A DNA stretch of 64,000 bases from Streptomyces davaonensis JCM 4913 (GTDB lineage: Bacteria > Actinomycetota > Actinomycetes > Streptomycetales > Streptomycetaceae). Shown one piece after another: positions 45,651-56,123 of the stretch (within the stretch, counting starts at the first letter, position 1; the number at the start of each line of letters is the position of its first letter). The notes beneath the pieces are model-generated. The model did not search any database. It was not told the origin of the DNA and saw only the letters and a program-made list of their open reading frames with translations. Where the stretch lies: NCBI RefSeq assembly GCF_000349325.1, contig NC_020504.1:7288053-7352052 (forward strand), written 5' to 3'. A program made the position numbers and the translations under genes.

Positions 45651-46603
45651 CCGAGCAGGAAAAGCAGACGCGACAAGAACCACCCAAGGAAAACGGAGCA
45701 CAGGTGAGTACGCCCGGCGAGGCAGCCCCGGTCCCCGAGGCCGCCATCCCCGAGCTGGTGATCATCTCCGGCATGTCCGGAGCGGGCCGCTCGACCGCCG
45801 CGAAATGTCTGGAGGACCTCGGCTGGTTCGTCGTCGACAACCTGCCGCCCGCGCTGATCCCCACCATGGTGGAGCTCGGCGCCCGCTCCCAGGGCAACGT
45901 CGCCCGGATCGCGGTCGTCGTCGACGTCCGTGGCCGCCGCTTCTTCGACAACCTCCGCGAATCGCTCGCCGACCTCGACACCCGGGGCGTCACCCGGCGC
46001 ATCGTCTTCCTGGAGTCCTCCGACGAGGCCCTGGTGCGCCGCTTCGAGTCGGTGCGCCGCCCGCACCCCCTCCAGGGCGACGGCCGGATCGTCGACGGCA
46101 TCGCCGCCGAGCGCGAGCTGCTGCGCGAGCTGCGCGGCGACGCCGACCTGGTCATCGACACCTCCAGCCTCAACGTGCACGAGCTGCGCGCCAAGATGGA
46201 CGCCCAGTTCGCGGGCGAGGAGGAGCCCGAGCTGCGGGCCACCGTGATGTCCTTCGGCTTCAAGTACGGCCTGCCCGTCGACGCCGACCTCGTCGTCGAC
46301 ATGCGCTTCCTGCCCAACCCGCACTGGGTCCCGGAGCTGCGCCCGTACACCGGCCTGAACGAGGAGGTGGCGGCGTATGTCTTCAACCAGCCCGGCGCCA
46401 AGGAGTTCCTCGACCGGTACACCGAGCTGCTCCAGCTGATTGCCGCAGGCTACCGTCGTGAGGGCAAGCGCTATGTGACCATCGCGGTCGGCTGCACCGG
46501 TGGCAAGCACCGTTCGGTGGCCACCTCGGAGAAGCTGGCCGCGCGGCTCGCCGCGCAGGGTGTGGAGACGGTGGTCGTACACCGGGACATGGGACGCGAA
46601 TGA
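45647..46603 (+). CDS. rapZ: RNase adapter / nucleotide-binding protein RapZ
   Basis: This 318-aa protein has the RapZ P-loop [16 protein letters not shown] near residue 42, then [14 protein letters not shown], and the conserved C-terminal domain [20 protein letters not shown] (edges) and [20 protein letters not shown]. The Gly-Arg-Ser in the P-loop replaces the usual GKS, as in other actinobacterial members. The annotated ATG overlaps the uvrC stop (ATGA); a GTG at 45702 with GGAG upstream is an alternative start after a low-complexity N-terminus. In other bacteria RapZ binds glucosamine-6-phosphate and tunes envelope precursor supply. Confidence 0.95.
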   Translation: MTEQEKQTRQEPPKENGAQVSTPGEAAPVPEAAIPELVIISGMSGAGRSTAAKCLEDLGWFVVDNLPPALIPTMVELGARSQGNVARIAVVVDVRGRRFFDNLRESLADLDTRGVTRRIVFLESSDEALVRRFESVRRPHPLQGDGRIVDGIAAERELLRELRGDADLVIDTSSLNVHELRAKMDAQFAGEEEPELRATVMSFGFKYGLPVDADLVVDMRFLPNPHWVPELRPYTGLNEEVAAYVFNQPGAKEFLDRYTELLQLIAAGYRREGKRYVTIAVGCTGGKHRSVATSEKLAARLAAQGVETVVVHRDMGRE

Positions 46604-47667
46604 CAGGACGTACACCGCGGCTGATCAGGGTGGGCCGGGGTTCCCCGGAGAGACGCATCAGCCGCCCCGCGGAGGCCCGCGGCGGCCGGCCGCGCCGCCG
46701 GGGCACCCAGCCCAAGGTCGTCGCCCTCGGCGGCGGCATGGGCCTGTCCGCCTCGCTCGCCGCACTGCGCCGGATCACCGGCGACCTCACCGCCGTCGTC
46801 ACCGTGGCCGACGACGGCGGCTCCAGCGGGCGCCTGCGCGACGAGCTGGGCGTCCTGCCGCCCGGCGATCTGCGCAAGGCGCTGGCCGCGCTGTGCGGCG
46901 ACGACGACTGGGGACAGACCTGGTCCCGGGTGATCCAGCACCGCTTCACCTCCCAGGGCGACCTGCACGACCACGCGGTCGGCAACCTGCTGATCGTCGC
47001 CCTGTGGGAGCAGCTCGGCGACCACGTCCAGGCCCTGGACCTGGTCGGCAAATTGCTCGGCGCGCACGGGCGCGTGCTGCCCATGTCCGCCGTACCGCTG
47101 GAGCTCCAGGCGCTGGTCAAGGGGCACGATCCGGAGCGGCCCGAGGACGTGGACACCGTGCTCGGCCAGGCCACCGTCGCCCTCACCCCCGGTGAGGTGC
47201 AGTCCGTGCACCTCGTGCCGCACGACCCGCCCGCCGTCCCCGAGGCCGTCGCGGCGGTCCTGGACGCCGACTGGGTGGTCCTGGGCCCCGGGTCCTGGTT
47301 CTCGTCGGTCATCCCGCACCTCCTCGTGCCCGAGCTGCTGGACGCGCTGACGGAGACCAAGGCGCGCCGGGTACTCTCGCTGAACCTCGCGCCGCAGCCC
47401 GGAGAAACCGAAGGCTTCTCCCCGCAGCGTCATTTGGAGGTTTTGGGACGACACGCCCCTAAACTCGCCCTGGACGTGGTGCTGGCCGACGAGGCAGCCG
47501 TGCCCGACCGCGAGGTGCTCACCGAGGCCGCCAAACGGTTCGGGGCCGCGGTCGAGCTGGCTCCGGTCGCCCGGAGGGACGGAACTCCGCGGCACGACCC
47601 GGAGCTGCTGGCCGCCGCGTACGACCGTATTTTTCGGATGCATGGAAGGATCGGCCCATGGCGATGA
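46600..47667 (+). CDS. yvcK: gluconeogenesis factor YvcK/CuvA-like (UDP-sugar-binding)
   Basis: This 355-aa protein starts within the rapZ stop (ATGA) and overlaps the whiA start. The family core is [74 protein letters not shown], and [20 protein letters not shown]. YvcK binds UDP-GlcNAc and helps cell-wall growth on gluconeogenic carbon. The basic N-terminus ([10 protein letters not shown]) is typical for actinobacteria. Confidence 0.95.
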   Translation: MTGRTPRLIRVGRGSPERRISRPAEARGGRPRRRGTQPKVVALGGGMGLSASLAALRRITGDLTAVVTVADDGGSSGRLRDELGVLPPGDLRKALAALCGDDDWGQTWSRVIQHRFTSQGDLHDHAVGNLLIVALWEQLGDHVQALDLVGKLLGAHGRVLPMSAVPLELQALVKGHDPERPEDVDTVLGQATVALTPGEVQSVHLVPHDPPAVPEAVAAVLDADWVVLGPGSWFSSVIPHLLVPELLDALTETKARRVLSLNLAPQPGETEGFSPQRHLEVLGRHAPKLALDVVLADEAAVPDREVLTEAAKRFGAAVELAPVARRDGTPRHDPELLAAAYDRIFRMHGRIGPWR

Positions 47668-48647
47668 CGGCAGCGGTGAAGGACGAGATCTCCCGGCTCC
47701 CCGTCACCCGGACCTGTTGCAGGAAGGCGGAGGTCTCCGCCGTTCTGCGGTTCGCCGGCGGCCTCCACCTGGTCAGCGGGCGGATCGTGATCGAGGCGGA
47801 GCTGGACACCGCGATGGCGGCCCGCCGGCTCAAGCGGGACATCCTGGAGATCTTCGGCCACAGCTCCGAGCTGATCGTGATGGCACCGGGCGGACTGCGC
47901 CGCGGCTCGCGCTACGTCGTCCGGGTCGTCGCCGGCGGTGATCAGCTGGCCCGGCAGACCGGCCTGGTCGACGGGCGGGGCCGCCCGATCCGCGGCCTGC
48001 CCCCGCAGGTCGTCTCCGGCGCCACCTGTGACGCCGAGGCCGCCTGGCGCGGCGCCTTCCTGGCCCACGGCTCGCTCACCGAGCCCGGCCGCTCCTCCTC
48101 CCTCGAGGTGACCTGCCCGGGCCCCGAGGCCGCGCTCGCGCTCGTCGGCGCCGCACGTCGGCTCTCCATCGCCGCGAAGGCCCGCGAGGTGCGCGGTGTG
48201 GACCGCGTGGTCGTCCGCGACGGCGACGCGATCGGCGCCCTGCTCACCCGGCTCGGCGCCCATGAGTCCGTGCTGGCCTGGGAGGAGCGGCGGATGCGGC
48301 GCGAGGTCCGGGCCACGGCGAACCGCCTCGCCAACTTCGACGACGCCAACCTCCGCCGCTCCGCGCGCGCGGCCGTCGCCGCCGGTGCCCGGGTCCAGCG
48401 CGCCCTGGAGATCCTCGGCGAGGAGGTCCCCGAGCACCTCGCCGCCGCCGGACGCCTGCGCATGGAGCACAAGCAGGCCTCCCTGGAGGAGCTGGGCGCG
48501 CTCGCCGACCCGCCGCTCACCAAGGACGCCGTGGCCGGCCGGATCCGCCGGCTGCTCGCGATGGCCGACAAGCGCGCCCAGGACCTCGGCGTCCCGGGCA
48601 CCGAGTCCAGCCTCACCGAGGAGATGGCCGACAACCTCGTCGGCTGA
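47658..48647 (+). CDS. whiA: sporulation transcription factor WhiA
   Basis: This 329-aa protein has an N-terminal LAGLIDADG-like domain ([60 protein letters not shown]) and a C-terminal helix-turn-helix ([20 protein letters not shown] then [15 protein letters not shown]). In Streptomyces WhiA works with WhiB to switch aerial hyphae from growth to septation. ATG at 47658 after GGAAGGA; a second ATG at 47664 is possible. It ends the uvrC-rapZ-yvcK-whiA series. Confidence 0.98.
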   Translation: MAMTAAVKDEISRLPVTRTCCRKAEVSAVLRFAGGLHLVSGRIVIEAELDTAMAARRLKRDILEIFGHSSELIVMAPGGLRRGSRYVVRVVAGGDQLARQTGLVDGRGRPIRGLPPQVVSGATCDAEAAWRGAFLAHGSLTEPGRSSSLEVTCPGPEAALALVGAARRLSIAAKAREVRGVDRVVVRDGDAIGALLTRLGAHESVLAWEERRMRREVRATANRLANFDDANLRRSARAAVAAGARVQRALEILGEEVPEHLAAAGRLRMEHKQASLEELGALADPPLTKDAVAGRIRRLLAMADKRAQDLGVPGTESSLTEEMADNLVG

Positions 48648-48659
48648 CGCCCGCTCACC

Positions 48660-48704
48660 ACGCCGGTGGCCGCGCCCACTTGGGCGACGGCCACCGGCGT
48701 TTTC
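48660..48704 (+). terminator. terminator after whiA
   Basis: ACGCCGGTGGCCG (48660-48672) and CGGCCACCGGCGT (48688-48700) pair perfectly over 13 bp, followed by TTTT (48700-48703). It ends the uvrC-whiA unit. Confidence 0.82.
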
Positions 48705-48792
48705 GTGTCCTGAGGCGCCCTTGACTCGATCATGGAGTGTCATGAGCCTGGCATCTGTTCGCTGACGTGGCGAACCCACACCAGGGGGGTTC

Positions 48793-51747
48793 ATGAGACA
48801 CAGAGCGAGATCGATCCTCGCTGTCGGCGCGCTCCTGATCGGCGGAGCGAGCTTCGCACCCATCGCCCAGGCACAGAACGGCAGTTCGGACACACCCGGT
48901 TCGGACGAGGTCAAGGTCTTCCGCGCCGAGGTCACCAAGCAGCAGATCCCGCTGCTGCTGGCCGCCGGACAGGACGGCCACGAATTCAGTGAGCAGGCGC
49001 CCGAGAAGGGCACCGCCACGATCGAGGTCTACCTCACCGACGCCCAGGCCGAGAAGCTGGAGAAGCACGGCGTCGAACTCACCGAGCACACCCTGTCCGC
49101 CAAGGCCGAACAGCGCGTCGAGGCCGCCGCCGAAGGCGTCTTCCGCCCCTACAGCGGCAGCGGTGGCCTGAAGGAGGAGATCCTCCGGGCCGGCCAGGAG
49201 AACCCCGGCCTCACCAAGGTCGTCTCCATCGGGAAGACCGTCACCGGCCAGGACATCCTCGCGCTGAAGCTCACCAAGAACGCCAAGAACTCCAAGGACG
49301 GCGCCAAGCCCGCCGTGCTGTACATGTCCAACCAGCACGCGCGCGAGTGGATCACCCCGGAGATGACCCGCCGGCTGATGCACCACTACCTGGACAACTA
49401 CAAGTCCGACCGGCGCATCAAGAAGATCGTCGACAGCACCGAGCTGTGGTTCGTGCTCTCGGCCAACCCCGACGGCTACGACTACACCTTCCAGGACGAC
49501 GGCGACCGCCAGTGGCGCAAGAACCTGAAGGACGTCAACGCCGACGGCGTCATCAGCACCGGCGACGGCGTCGACCTCAACCGCAACTTCCCCTACAAGT
49601 GGGGCTACGACAACGAGGGTTCGTCCCCCAACCCCACCAGCCAGACCTATCGCGGCGACGCCCCGGGCTCGGAGCCGGAGACCAAGGCGATCGACGCCTT
49701 CCAGAAGCGCATCGGCTTCGAACTCGGCATCAACTACCACTCGGCCGCCGAACTCCTCCTCTACGGCGTCGGCTGGCAGGTGGCCACGAACACCCCGGAC
49801 GACGTCCTCTACAAGGCACTGGCCGGAACCCCCGACAACTCCGCGATCCCGGGCTACCACCCGCAGGTCTCCTCGGAGCTGTACACCACCAACGGCGAGG
49901 CCGACGGACACGCCTCCAACGTCAACGGCCTGGCGATGTTCACGCCCGAGATGTCGACCTGCCAGACCGCCTCGAACGTCGACCTGAACGACGCCTGGCT
50001 CCCCGGCGACTGCCAGTCGGTCTTCACCTTCCCGGACGACGAGAAGCTGATCCAGCAGGAGTTCACCAAGAACGTCCCGTTCGCGCTCTCCGTCGCCGAG
50101 TCCGCCGCCCACCCCGACCAGCCGGTCTCCGCGCTCGGCCTGAAGGCCGCCGACTTCACCCCGGCGCCGTTCACCACGTCGTACTCCCGCGGCGCCGACC
50201 AGGAGATCTCCGTCGTCGCCCGTAAGGCGCTGCGCGACAAGGAGCTCAAGTACCGCGTCAACGGCGGCCGTACGCACGACATGGCGCTCCGGCCCTGGAA
50301 GGGCGGCGAGACCTACGGCGGTGCGGACAACCTCCACTTCGACGAGTACCGCGCCAAGGCCGCCGACGGCGATCAGGGCGATCGGGTCGAGGTCTGGTTC
50401 ACCGGCGAGACCAGGAGCGGCAAGAAGGTCTCCAGCGAGCACTTCACCTACACCGTCGCCGAACGCCCGCGCGCGGACGTCCTCGTCGTGGCCGAGGAGG
50501 GCGTGGCCGCGACCCAGGCGCAGACCTACGTCGACGCGCTGAAGGCCAACGGCCACAAGGCGGTCGTCTGGGACGTCGCCACGCAAGGAGCGCCGGACGC
50601 GCTCGGCGTGCTCGGCCACTTCGAAACCGTCGTCCACTACACCGGCGCCGGCGTCCCCGGCAACGCCACCCAGCTCCAGCTGCGCGCCTTCCTCAACGAG
50701 GGCGGCAAGCTGATCGAGGCCGGCGAACAGGCGGGCGGCAACGTCGACCTCGGCGGCGGCACCCTGTCCAACGACTTCAGCCAGTACTACCTCGGCGCCT
50801 ACAGCCGCACGTCGCTGCCCGGGGCCACCGCCTTCGAGGGCTCCGGCGGAATCGCGGGCGCCCAGGGCACGCTGGCCGGGGCACCGGGCAACCCGCTGAA
50901 CGCGGCCGGGTCCTACAGCGTCACCTCCGAGACCCTGCCCGCGGACACGTTCCCGCAGTTCGCGAGCGCCGGGGCGGGCCGCTACCCGGGCGCGGTCAAC
51001 CCGTACGGCCCGTACGAGGGCAGCTACATGGCGGCCGTCACCCACAGCGACTACGCCTGGAACCGCCTCACCCGCACCGTCGACCTCACCTCCGTGACCG
51101 CCGCGGACGCCCCCAAGCTGCGCACCCGCATGCTGTGGAGCACCGAGCCGGGCTACGACCACGCCGTACTGGAGGCCCGTACCGCGGGCGGTGACGACTG
51201 GACCACGCTGCCGGACCTGGGCGGTGCGACCGGCACCGCGGTGCCCGAGGAGTGCTCGGCCGGGTACTTCATCCAGGCTCACCCCGCGCTCAAGCGGTAC
51301 CTGACGCTCGCCGGAGGGGCCTGCACCCCGTCCGGCACCAGCGGCTCCTGGAACAGCTTCACCGGCGCTTCGGCCGGCTGGCAGGAGGTCTCCTTCGATC
51401 TGTCCGCCTACGCGGGCCGGACCGTGGAGCTCTCCCTCGGCTACATCACCGACCCCGGCTCCGGCGGACGCGGCGTTCTCGTCGACAACGCCTCCGTCGT
51501 GATCGGCGGCAGCGAGACCCAGACCGAGGGCTTCGAGACCTCGCTCGGCGCCTGGAGCACCCCCGGCCCACCCGCGGGCAGCCCCGCGGTCGTCAAGGAC
51601 TGGGCCCGCGTGGGCCAGCTCTTCCAGACGTACGGCGCGGTCACCACACACGACACCGTGCTGCTCGGCTTCGGCCTGGAGCACGTGGTCGCCCCGGCCG
51701 ACCGGGCGGCCCTGATCGGCAAGGCGCTCACCGCCCTCGACGGGTGA
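48793..51747 (+). CDS. large secreted M14 zinc carboxypeptidase
   Basis: This 984-aa protein has a signal peptide (MRHRARSILAVGALLIGGAS, cleavage near AQAQ), a propeptide, and an M14 domain. Zn ligands are His and Glu of SNQHAREW (about residues 182 and 185) and His of NYHSAAE (about 315); DLNRNFPYKWG and the catalytic Glu in FTPEMST (about 387) follow. After the catalytic domain come about 580 residues of accessory domains: an immunoglobulin-like part, a glutamine-amidotransferase-like DVLVVAEEGVAATQAQTYVD stretch, and a MAM/jelly-roll-like end with FDLSAYAGRTVELSLGYITD. It degrades peptides outside the cell. GTG/ATG choice is clear from GGGGGG upstream of ATG 48793. Confidence 0.93.
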   Translation: MRHRARSILAVGALLIGGASFAPIAQAQNGSSDTPGSDEVKVFRAEVTKQQIPLLLAAGQDGHEFSEQAPEKGTATIEVYLTDAQAEKLEKHGVELTEHTLSAKAEQRVEAAAEGVFRPYSGSGGLKEEILRAGQENPGLTKVVSIGKTVTGQDILALKLTKNAKNSKDGAKPAVLYMSNQHAREWITPEMTRRLMHHYLDNYKSDRRIKKIVDSTELWFVLSANPDGYDYTFQDDGDRQWRKNLKDVNADGVISTGDGVDLNRNFPYKWGYDNEGSSPNPTSQTYRGDAPGSEPETKAIDAFQKRIGFELGINYHSAAELLLYGVGWQVATNTPDDVLYKALAGTPDNSAIPGYHPQVSSELYTTNGEADGHASNVNGLAMFTPEMSTCQTASNVDLNDAWLPGDCQSVFTFPDDEKLIQQEFTKNVPFALSVAESAAHPDQPVSALGLKAADFTPAPFTTSYSRGADQEISVVARKALRDKELKYRVNGGRTHDMALRPWKGGETYGGADNLHFDEYRAKAADGDQGDRVEVWFTGETRSGKKVSSEHFTYTVAERPRADVLVVAEEGVAATQAQTYVDALKANGHKAVVWDVATQGAPDALGVLGHFETVVHYTGAGVPGNATQLQLRAFLNEGGKLIEAGEQAGGNVDLGGGTLSNDFSQYYLGAYSRTSLPGATAFEGSGGIAGAQGTLAGAPGNPLNAAGSYSVTSETLPADTFPQFASAGAGRYPGAVNPYGPYEGSYMAAVTHSDYAWNRLTRTVDLTSVTAADAPKLRTRMLWSTEPGYDHAVLEARTAGGDDWTTLPDLGGATGTAVPEECSAGYFIQAHPALKRYLTLAGGACTPSGTSGSWNSFTGASAGWQEVSFDLSAYAGRTVELSLGYITDPGSGGRGVLVDNASVVIGGSETQTEGFETSLGAWSTPGPPAGSPAVVKDWARVGQLFQTYGAVTTHDTVLLGFGLEHVVAPADRAALIGKALTALDG

Positions 51748-51896
51748 GACCGGACTCCGAGCGACCCCACTCTCCGTGAGGAAGAGGTGACAGGACGGTG
51801 AAGCCCAGGGGCGGTCCGTACCCCTACTGGCGGGTAAGGAACGCCTGCCCGTGTATGCGGCATCTCGATGTCACCACGGGGGCCTCAGGGAGGTAG

Positions 51897-52982
<1,086 letters not shown>

Positions 52983-53011
52983 TCCCCGGAGCAGGCACTT
53001 CGATGTGAGAG

Positions 53012-53051
53012 CAGGGCCCGGGCGGCGCAGGGACGCGCCGCCCGGGCCCTG
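53012..53051 (+). terminator. strong hairpin between gap and pgk
   Basis: A perfect 17-bp stem (53012-53028 with 53035-53051) with loop AGGGAC lies 30 bp after the gap stop. Confidence 0.85.
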
Positions 53052-53116
53052 ACTCGCGTAAAGACCGGCCCACTTAGGATCACGAGCATCACGCACACTC
53101 CTCGGGAGCCCTCTCA

Positions 53117-54328
53117 ATGAAGACGATCGACGAACTTCTCGCCGAAGGCGTCGCAGGCAAGCGGGTCTTCGTCCGCGCCGACCTGAACGTGCCGCTGGCC
53201 GGCACCACGATCACCGACGACGGCCGTATCCGCGCCGTCCTGCCCACCGTCAAGGCCCTCGCCGAGGCGGGCGCCCGCGTGATCGTGGCCTCCCACCTGG
53301 GCCGCCCCAAGGGCGCCCCGGACCCGGCCTTCTCACTCGCCCCCGCGGCCGCGCGCCTCGGTGAACTGCTCGGCGCGGACGTCGCCTTCGCCACCGACAC
53401 GGTCGGCGAGTCGGCGCGCTCCACCGTCGCGGGCCTCGCCGACGGCCAGGTCGCCGTCATCGAGAACCTGCGCTTCAACGCCGGCGAGACCAGCAAGGAC
53501 GACGCCGAGCGCGCCGGCTTCGCCCGCGAACTCGCCGCCCTCGCCGACGCCTACGTCGGTGACGGCTTCGGCGCCGTGCACCGCAAGCACGCCTCCGTGT
53601 ACGACCTCCCGGCCGAGCTGCCGCACTACGCCGGCTACCTCATCGCCACCGAGGTCGGCGTCCTGAAGAAGCTCACCGAGGACGTCAAGCGGCCCTACGC
53701 CGTGGCCCTCGGCGGCTCCAAGGTCTCCGACAAGCTGGCCGTCATCGACCAGCTCCTCGGCAAGGCCGACCGCATCCTCATCGGTGGCGGCATGGCCTTC
53801 ACCTTCCTCAAGGCCAAGGGCTACGAGGTCGGCACCTCGCTGCTCCAGGAGGACCAGATCCCGGCCGTCACCGAATACCTGGAGCGCGCCGAGAAGCTGG
53901 GCGTCGAACTGGTGCTCCCGGTCGACGTCGTGGTCTCCCCGGGCTTCCCGGACCTGAAGGCCAAGGCGCCCACCGAGCACACCGCCGTCGACGCGGACCG
54001 GATGCCCGAGGGGCAGCTGGGCCTGGACATCGGCCCGAAGACCGGCGAACTGTACGCCGGAAAGCTCACCGACGCCGCGACCGTGTTCTGGAACGGTCCC
54101 ATGGGCGTCTTCGAGCACCCCGACTACGCCGAGGGCACCAAGGCGGTCGCCCAGGCCCTCGTCGACTCGGACGGGTTCACCGTCGTCGGTGGCGGAGACT
54201 CCGCCGCTGCCGTGCGTACGCTCGGTTTCGACGAGAACGCGTTCGGCCACATCTCGACCGGTGGCGGCGCCTCCCTCGAATACCTCGAGGGCAAGACGCT
54301 CCCCGGCCTCGCCGCACTGGAGGACTGA
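53117..54328 (+). CDS. pgk: phosphoglycerate kinase
   Basis: This 403-aa enzyme makes ATP from 1,3-bisphosphoglycerate. Landmarks: [80 protein letters not shown], and [15 protein letters not shown] near the end. The tpiA start lies 4 nt after its stop, so pgk-tpiA is an operon. Confidence 0.98.
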   Translation: MKTIDELLAEGVAGKRVFVRADLNVPLAGTTITDDGRIRAVLPTVKALAEAGARVIVASHLGRPKGAPDPAFSLAPAAARLGELLGADVAFATDTVGESARSTVAGLADGQVAVIENLRFNAGETSKDDAERAGFARELAALADAYVGDGFGAVHRKHASVYDLPAELPHYAGYLIATEVGVLKKLTEDVKRPYAVALGGSKVSDKLAVIDQLLGKADRILIGGGMAFTFLKAKGYEVGTSLLQEDQIPAVTEYLERAEKLGVELVLPVDVVVSPGFPDLKAKAPTEHTAVDADRMPEGQLGLDIGPKTGELYAGKLTDAATVFWNGPMGVFEHPDYAEGTKAVAQALVDSDGFTVVGGGDSAAAVRTLGFDENAFGHISTGGGASLEYLEGKTLPGLAALED

Positions 54329-54332
54329 CCCG

Positions 54333-55109
54333 ATGAGCACGCGCACGCCGCTGATGGCGGGCAACTGGAAGATGAACCTCAACCACCTCGAGGCCATCGC
54401 CCACGTCCAGAAGCTCGCCTTCGCCCTCGCGGACAAGGACTACGAGGCCGTCGAGGTCGCCGTCCTGCCGCCCTTCACCGACCTGCGCTCCGTGCAGACC
54501 CTGGTCGACGGCGACAAGCTGAAGATCAAGTACGGCGCCCAGGACATCTCGGCGCAGGACTCCGGCGCCTACACCGGTGAGATCTCCGGCCCGATGCTGG
54601 CCAAGCTGAAGTGCACGTACGTGGCCATCGGCCACTCCGAGCGCCGCCAGTACCACAACGAGACCGACGAGATCGTCAACGCCAAGGTCAAGGCCGCCTA
54701 CAAGCACGGCCTGACCCCGATCCTGTGCGTCGGCGAGGAGCTGGACGTCCGCGAGGCGGGCAACCACGTCTCCCACACCCTCGCCCAGGTCGAGGGCGGT
54801 CTGAAGGACCTCCCGGCCGAGCAGGCCGAGACCATCGTGATCGCCTACGAGCCCGTCTGGGCCATCGGCACCGGCAAGGTCTGCGGCGCCGGGGACGCCC
54901 AGGAGGTCTGCGCGGCCATCCGCGGCAAGCTCGCCGAGCTGTACACGCAGGACGTCGCCGACAAGATCCGCATCCAGTACGGCGGCTCGGTGAAGTCCGG
55001 CAACTGCGCCGAGATCATGGCGCAGCCCGACATCGACGGCGCCCTGGTCGGCGGTGCTTCGCTGGACGCCGACGAGTTCGTCAAGATCGTGCGCTTCCGC
55101 GACCAGTGA
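54333..55109 (+). CDS. tpiA: triose-phosphate isomerase
   Basis: This 258-aa TIM barrel has [15 protein letters not shown] with the catalytic Asn-Lys, [19 protein letters not shown] with His, [17 protein letters not shown] with the catalytic Glu, and [32 protein letters not shown] at the phosphate site. The ATG at 54333 fits the conserved start. It follows pgk by 4 nt. Confidence 0.98.
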   Translation: MSTRTPLMAGNWKMNLNHLEAIAHVQKLAFALADKDYEAVEVAVLPPFTDLRSVQTLVDGDKLKIKYGAQDISAQDSGAYTGEISGPMLAKLKCTYVAIGHSERRQYHNETDEIVNAKVKAAYKHGLTPILCVGEELDVREAGNHVSHTLAQVEGGLKDLPAEQAETIVIAYEPVWAIGTGKVCGAGDAQEVCAAIRGKLAELYTQDVADKIRIQYGGSVKSGNCAEIMAQPDIDGALVGGASLDADEFVKIVRFRDQ

Positions 55110-55143
55110 GTATGCGGTAGCGGCGATCCGTCGTACCCTTGCG

Positions 55144-55169
55144 GGGGCACAGCCCGGTGGCTGTGCCCC
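55144..55169 (+). terminator. hairpin between tpiA and secG
   Basis: GGGGCACAGCC (55144-55154) and GGCTGTGCCCC (55159-55169) form a perfect 11-bp stem with loop CGGT. Confidence 0.75.
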
Positions 55170-55205
55170 TGTCGTCCATCCAGATCCGAGGAAGTTGGTC
55201 CAGCC

Positions 55206-55442
55206 GTGGTTATGGGGTTCTCGATCGCCCTGATCGTGTTCAGCGGGCTGCTGATGCTGCTGGTGCTGATGCACAAGGGCAAGGGCGGCGGCCTCTCCGA
55301 CATGTTCGGTGGCGGGATGCAGTCGTCCGTCGGCGGCTCCTCGGTCGCCGAGCGCAACCTCGACCGGATCACCGTCGTGGTCGGTCTGCTGTGGTTCGCG
55401 TGCATTGTCGTGCTCGGCCTTCTGATGAAGGTGAACAACTGA
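55206..55442 (+). CDS. secG: preprotein translocase subunit SecG
   Basis: This 78-aa protein has two membrane helices (FSIALIVFSGLLMLLVLM and TVVVGLLWFACIVVLGLL) joined by a glycine-rich loop GKGGGLSDMFGGGMQSSVGG, the SecG pattern. It is part of the SecYEG channel. GTG start; its place right after tpiA is a conserved actinobacterial arrangement. Confidence 0.95.
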   Translation: MVMGFSIALIVFSGLLMLLVLMHKGKGGGLSDMFGGGMQSSVGGSSVAERNLDRITVVVGLLWFACIVVLGLLMKVNN

Positions 55443-55459
55443 CCGGCACGCACAATCCG

Positions 55460-55571
55460 TACGTAAGGCCCCATGTTCGGTACGCGCAGCTGAGCGCGGC
55501 CTATCATGGGGCTTGCGTCTTGATATGGGGCCTGTAACTCCAATCACTGGACGCGCGTTGGGCCTTACGTA
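55460..55571. repeat. 12-bp inverted repeat flanking the secG-rbp spacer
   Basis: TACGTAAGGCCC (55460-55471) and its exact complement GGGCCTTACGTA (55560-55571) bracket 88 bp before the RbpA-family gene. Inside are two similar copies of ATGGGGC (near 55506 and 55526). Confidence 0.7.
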
Positions 55572-55640
55572 GACTGAGGCGCTCGCAACGAAGCGAAACG
55601 CCGACTCGCTTCGCGGCACCATCACGCAGGGAGTTACACC

Positions 55641-55976
55641 GTGGCAAGTGGCAACGCGATCCGAGGAAGCCGGGTCGGGGCGGGGCCGATGGGCGAGGCC
55701 GAGCGCGGCGAGTCCGCGCCCCGGTTGCGCATCTCCTTCTGGTGCTCCAACGGGCACGAGACCCAGCCCAGCTTCGCCAGCGACGCGCAGGTCCCCGACA
55801 CCTGGGACTGCCCGCGCTGCGGCTTTCCCGCCGGGCAGGACCGGGACAACCCGCCGGACCCGCCGCGCACCGAGCCCTACAAGACGCACCTGGCGTACGT
55901 GCGGGAGCGGCGCAGCGACGCGGACGGCGAGGCGATCCTCGCCGAGGCGCTCGCCAAACTGCGGGGCGAGATCTAG
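55641..55976 (+). CDS. RNA polymerase-binding protein, RbpA family
   Basis: This 111-aa protein has the RbpA family pattern: NAIRGSRVGAGPMGEAERGE at the start, a zinc-ribbon-like core FWCSNGHETQ and DTWDCPRCGFPAG, and the C-terminal sigma-binding part PYKTHLAYVRERRSDADGEA. RbpA binds RNA polymerase and principal sigma factors and stabilises the open complex. Streptomyces carries an RbpA and at least one paralogue; this shorter form, by position, is more likely the paralogue than the classical 124-aa RbpA. GTG start. Confidence 0.9.
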   Translation: MASGNAIRGSRVGAGPMGEAERGESAPRLRISFWCSNGHETQPSFASDAQVPDTWDCPRCGFPAGQDRDNPPDPPRTEPYKTHLAYVRERRSDADGEAILAEALAKLRGEI

Positions 55977-55986
55977 AACTTGAGGA

Positions 55987-56016
55987 CCGGCCAGGCGCCC
56001 ATCGGTGCCTGGCCGG
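55987..56016 (+). terminator. hairpin after the RbpA-family gene
   Basis: CCGGCCAGGC (55987-55996) and GCCTGGCCGG (56007-56016) pair over 10 bp, 11 bp after the stop codon. Confidence 0.7.
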
Positions 56017-56055
56017 AGCTGTATCGCGGGCCGCCGCTCCCCGGGCCCCGGCCGA

Positions 56056-56078
56056 TTGTCAGTGGTGCCCTCTACGGT
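56056..56078 (+). promoter_or_regulatory. PafBC/RecA-NDp-type DNA-damage promoter of an MFS exporter
   Basis: TTGTCAGTG (56056-56064), spacer of 8, TACGGT (56073-56078): an exact match to TTGTCRGTG-N8-TANNNT, 45 bp before the MFS start. Confidence 0.8.
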
Positions 56079-56101
56079 TTGTGCATCGATCTTGTGCATC
56101 G
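56079..56101. repeat. direct repeat at the MFS transcription start
   Basis: TTGTGCATCG occurs at 56079-56088 and 56092-56101, a 13-bp period, just after the -10 element. This is where a repressor would block transcription. Confidence 0.5.
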
Positions 56102-56123
56102 GGCGCAATCGTGAGGGGGAGAC

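Noticed and set aside
48730..51684. 984-aa minus-strand ORF opposite the M14 carboxypeptidase
   Set aside because: Antisense shadow; Val/Gly/Asp-rich product typical of reversed GC-rich coding DNA.
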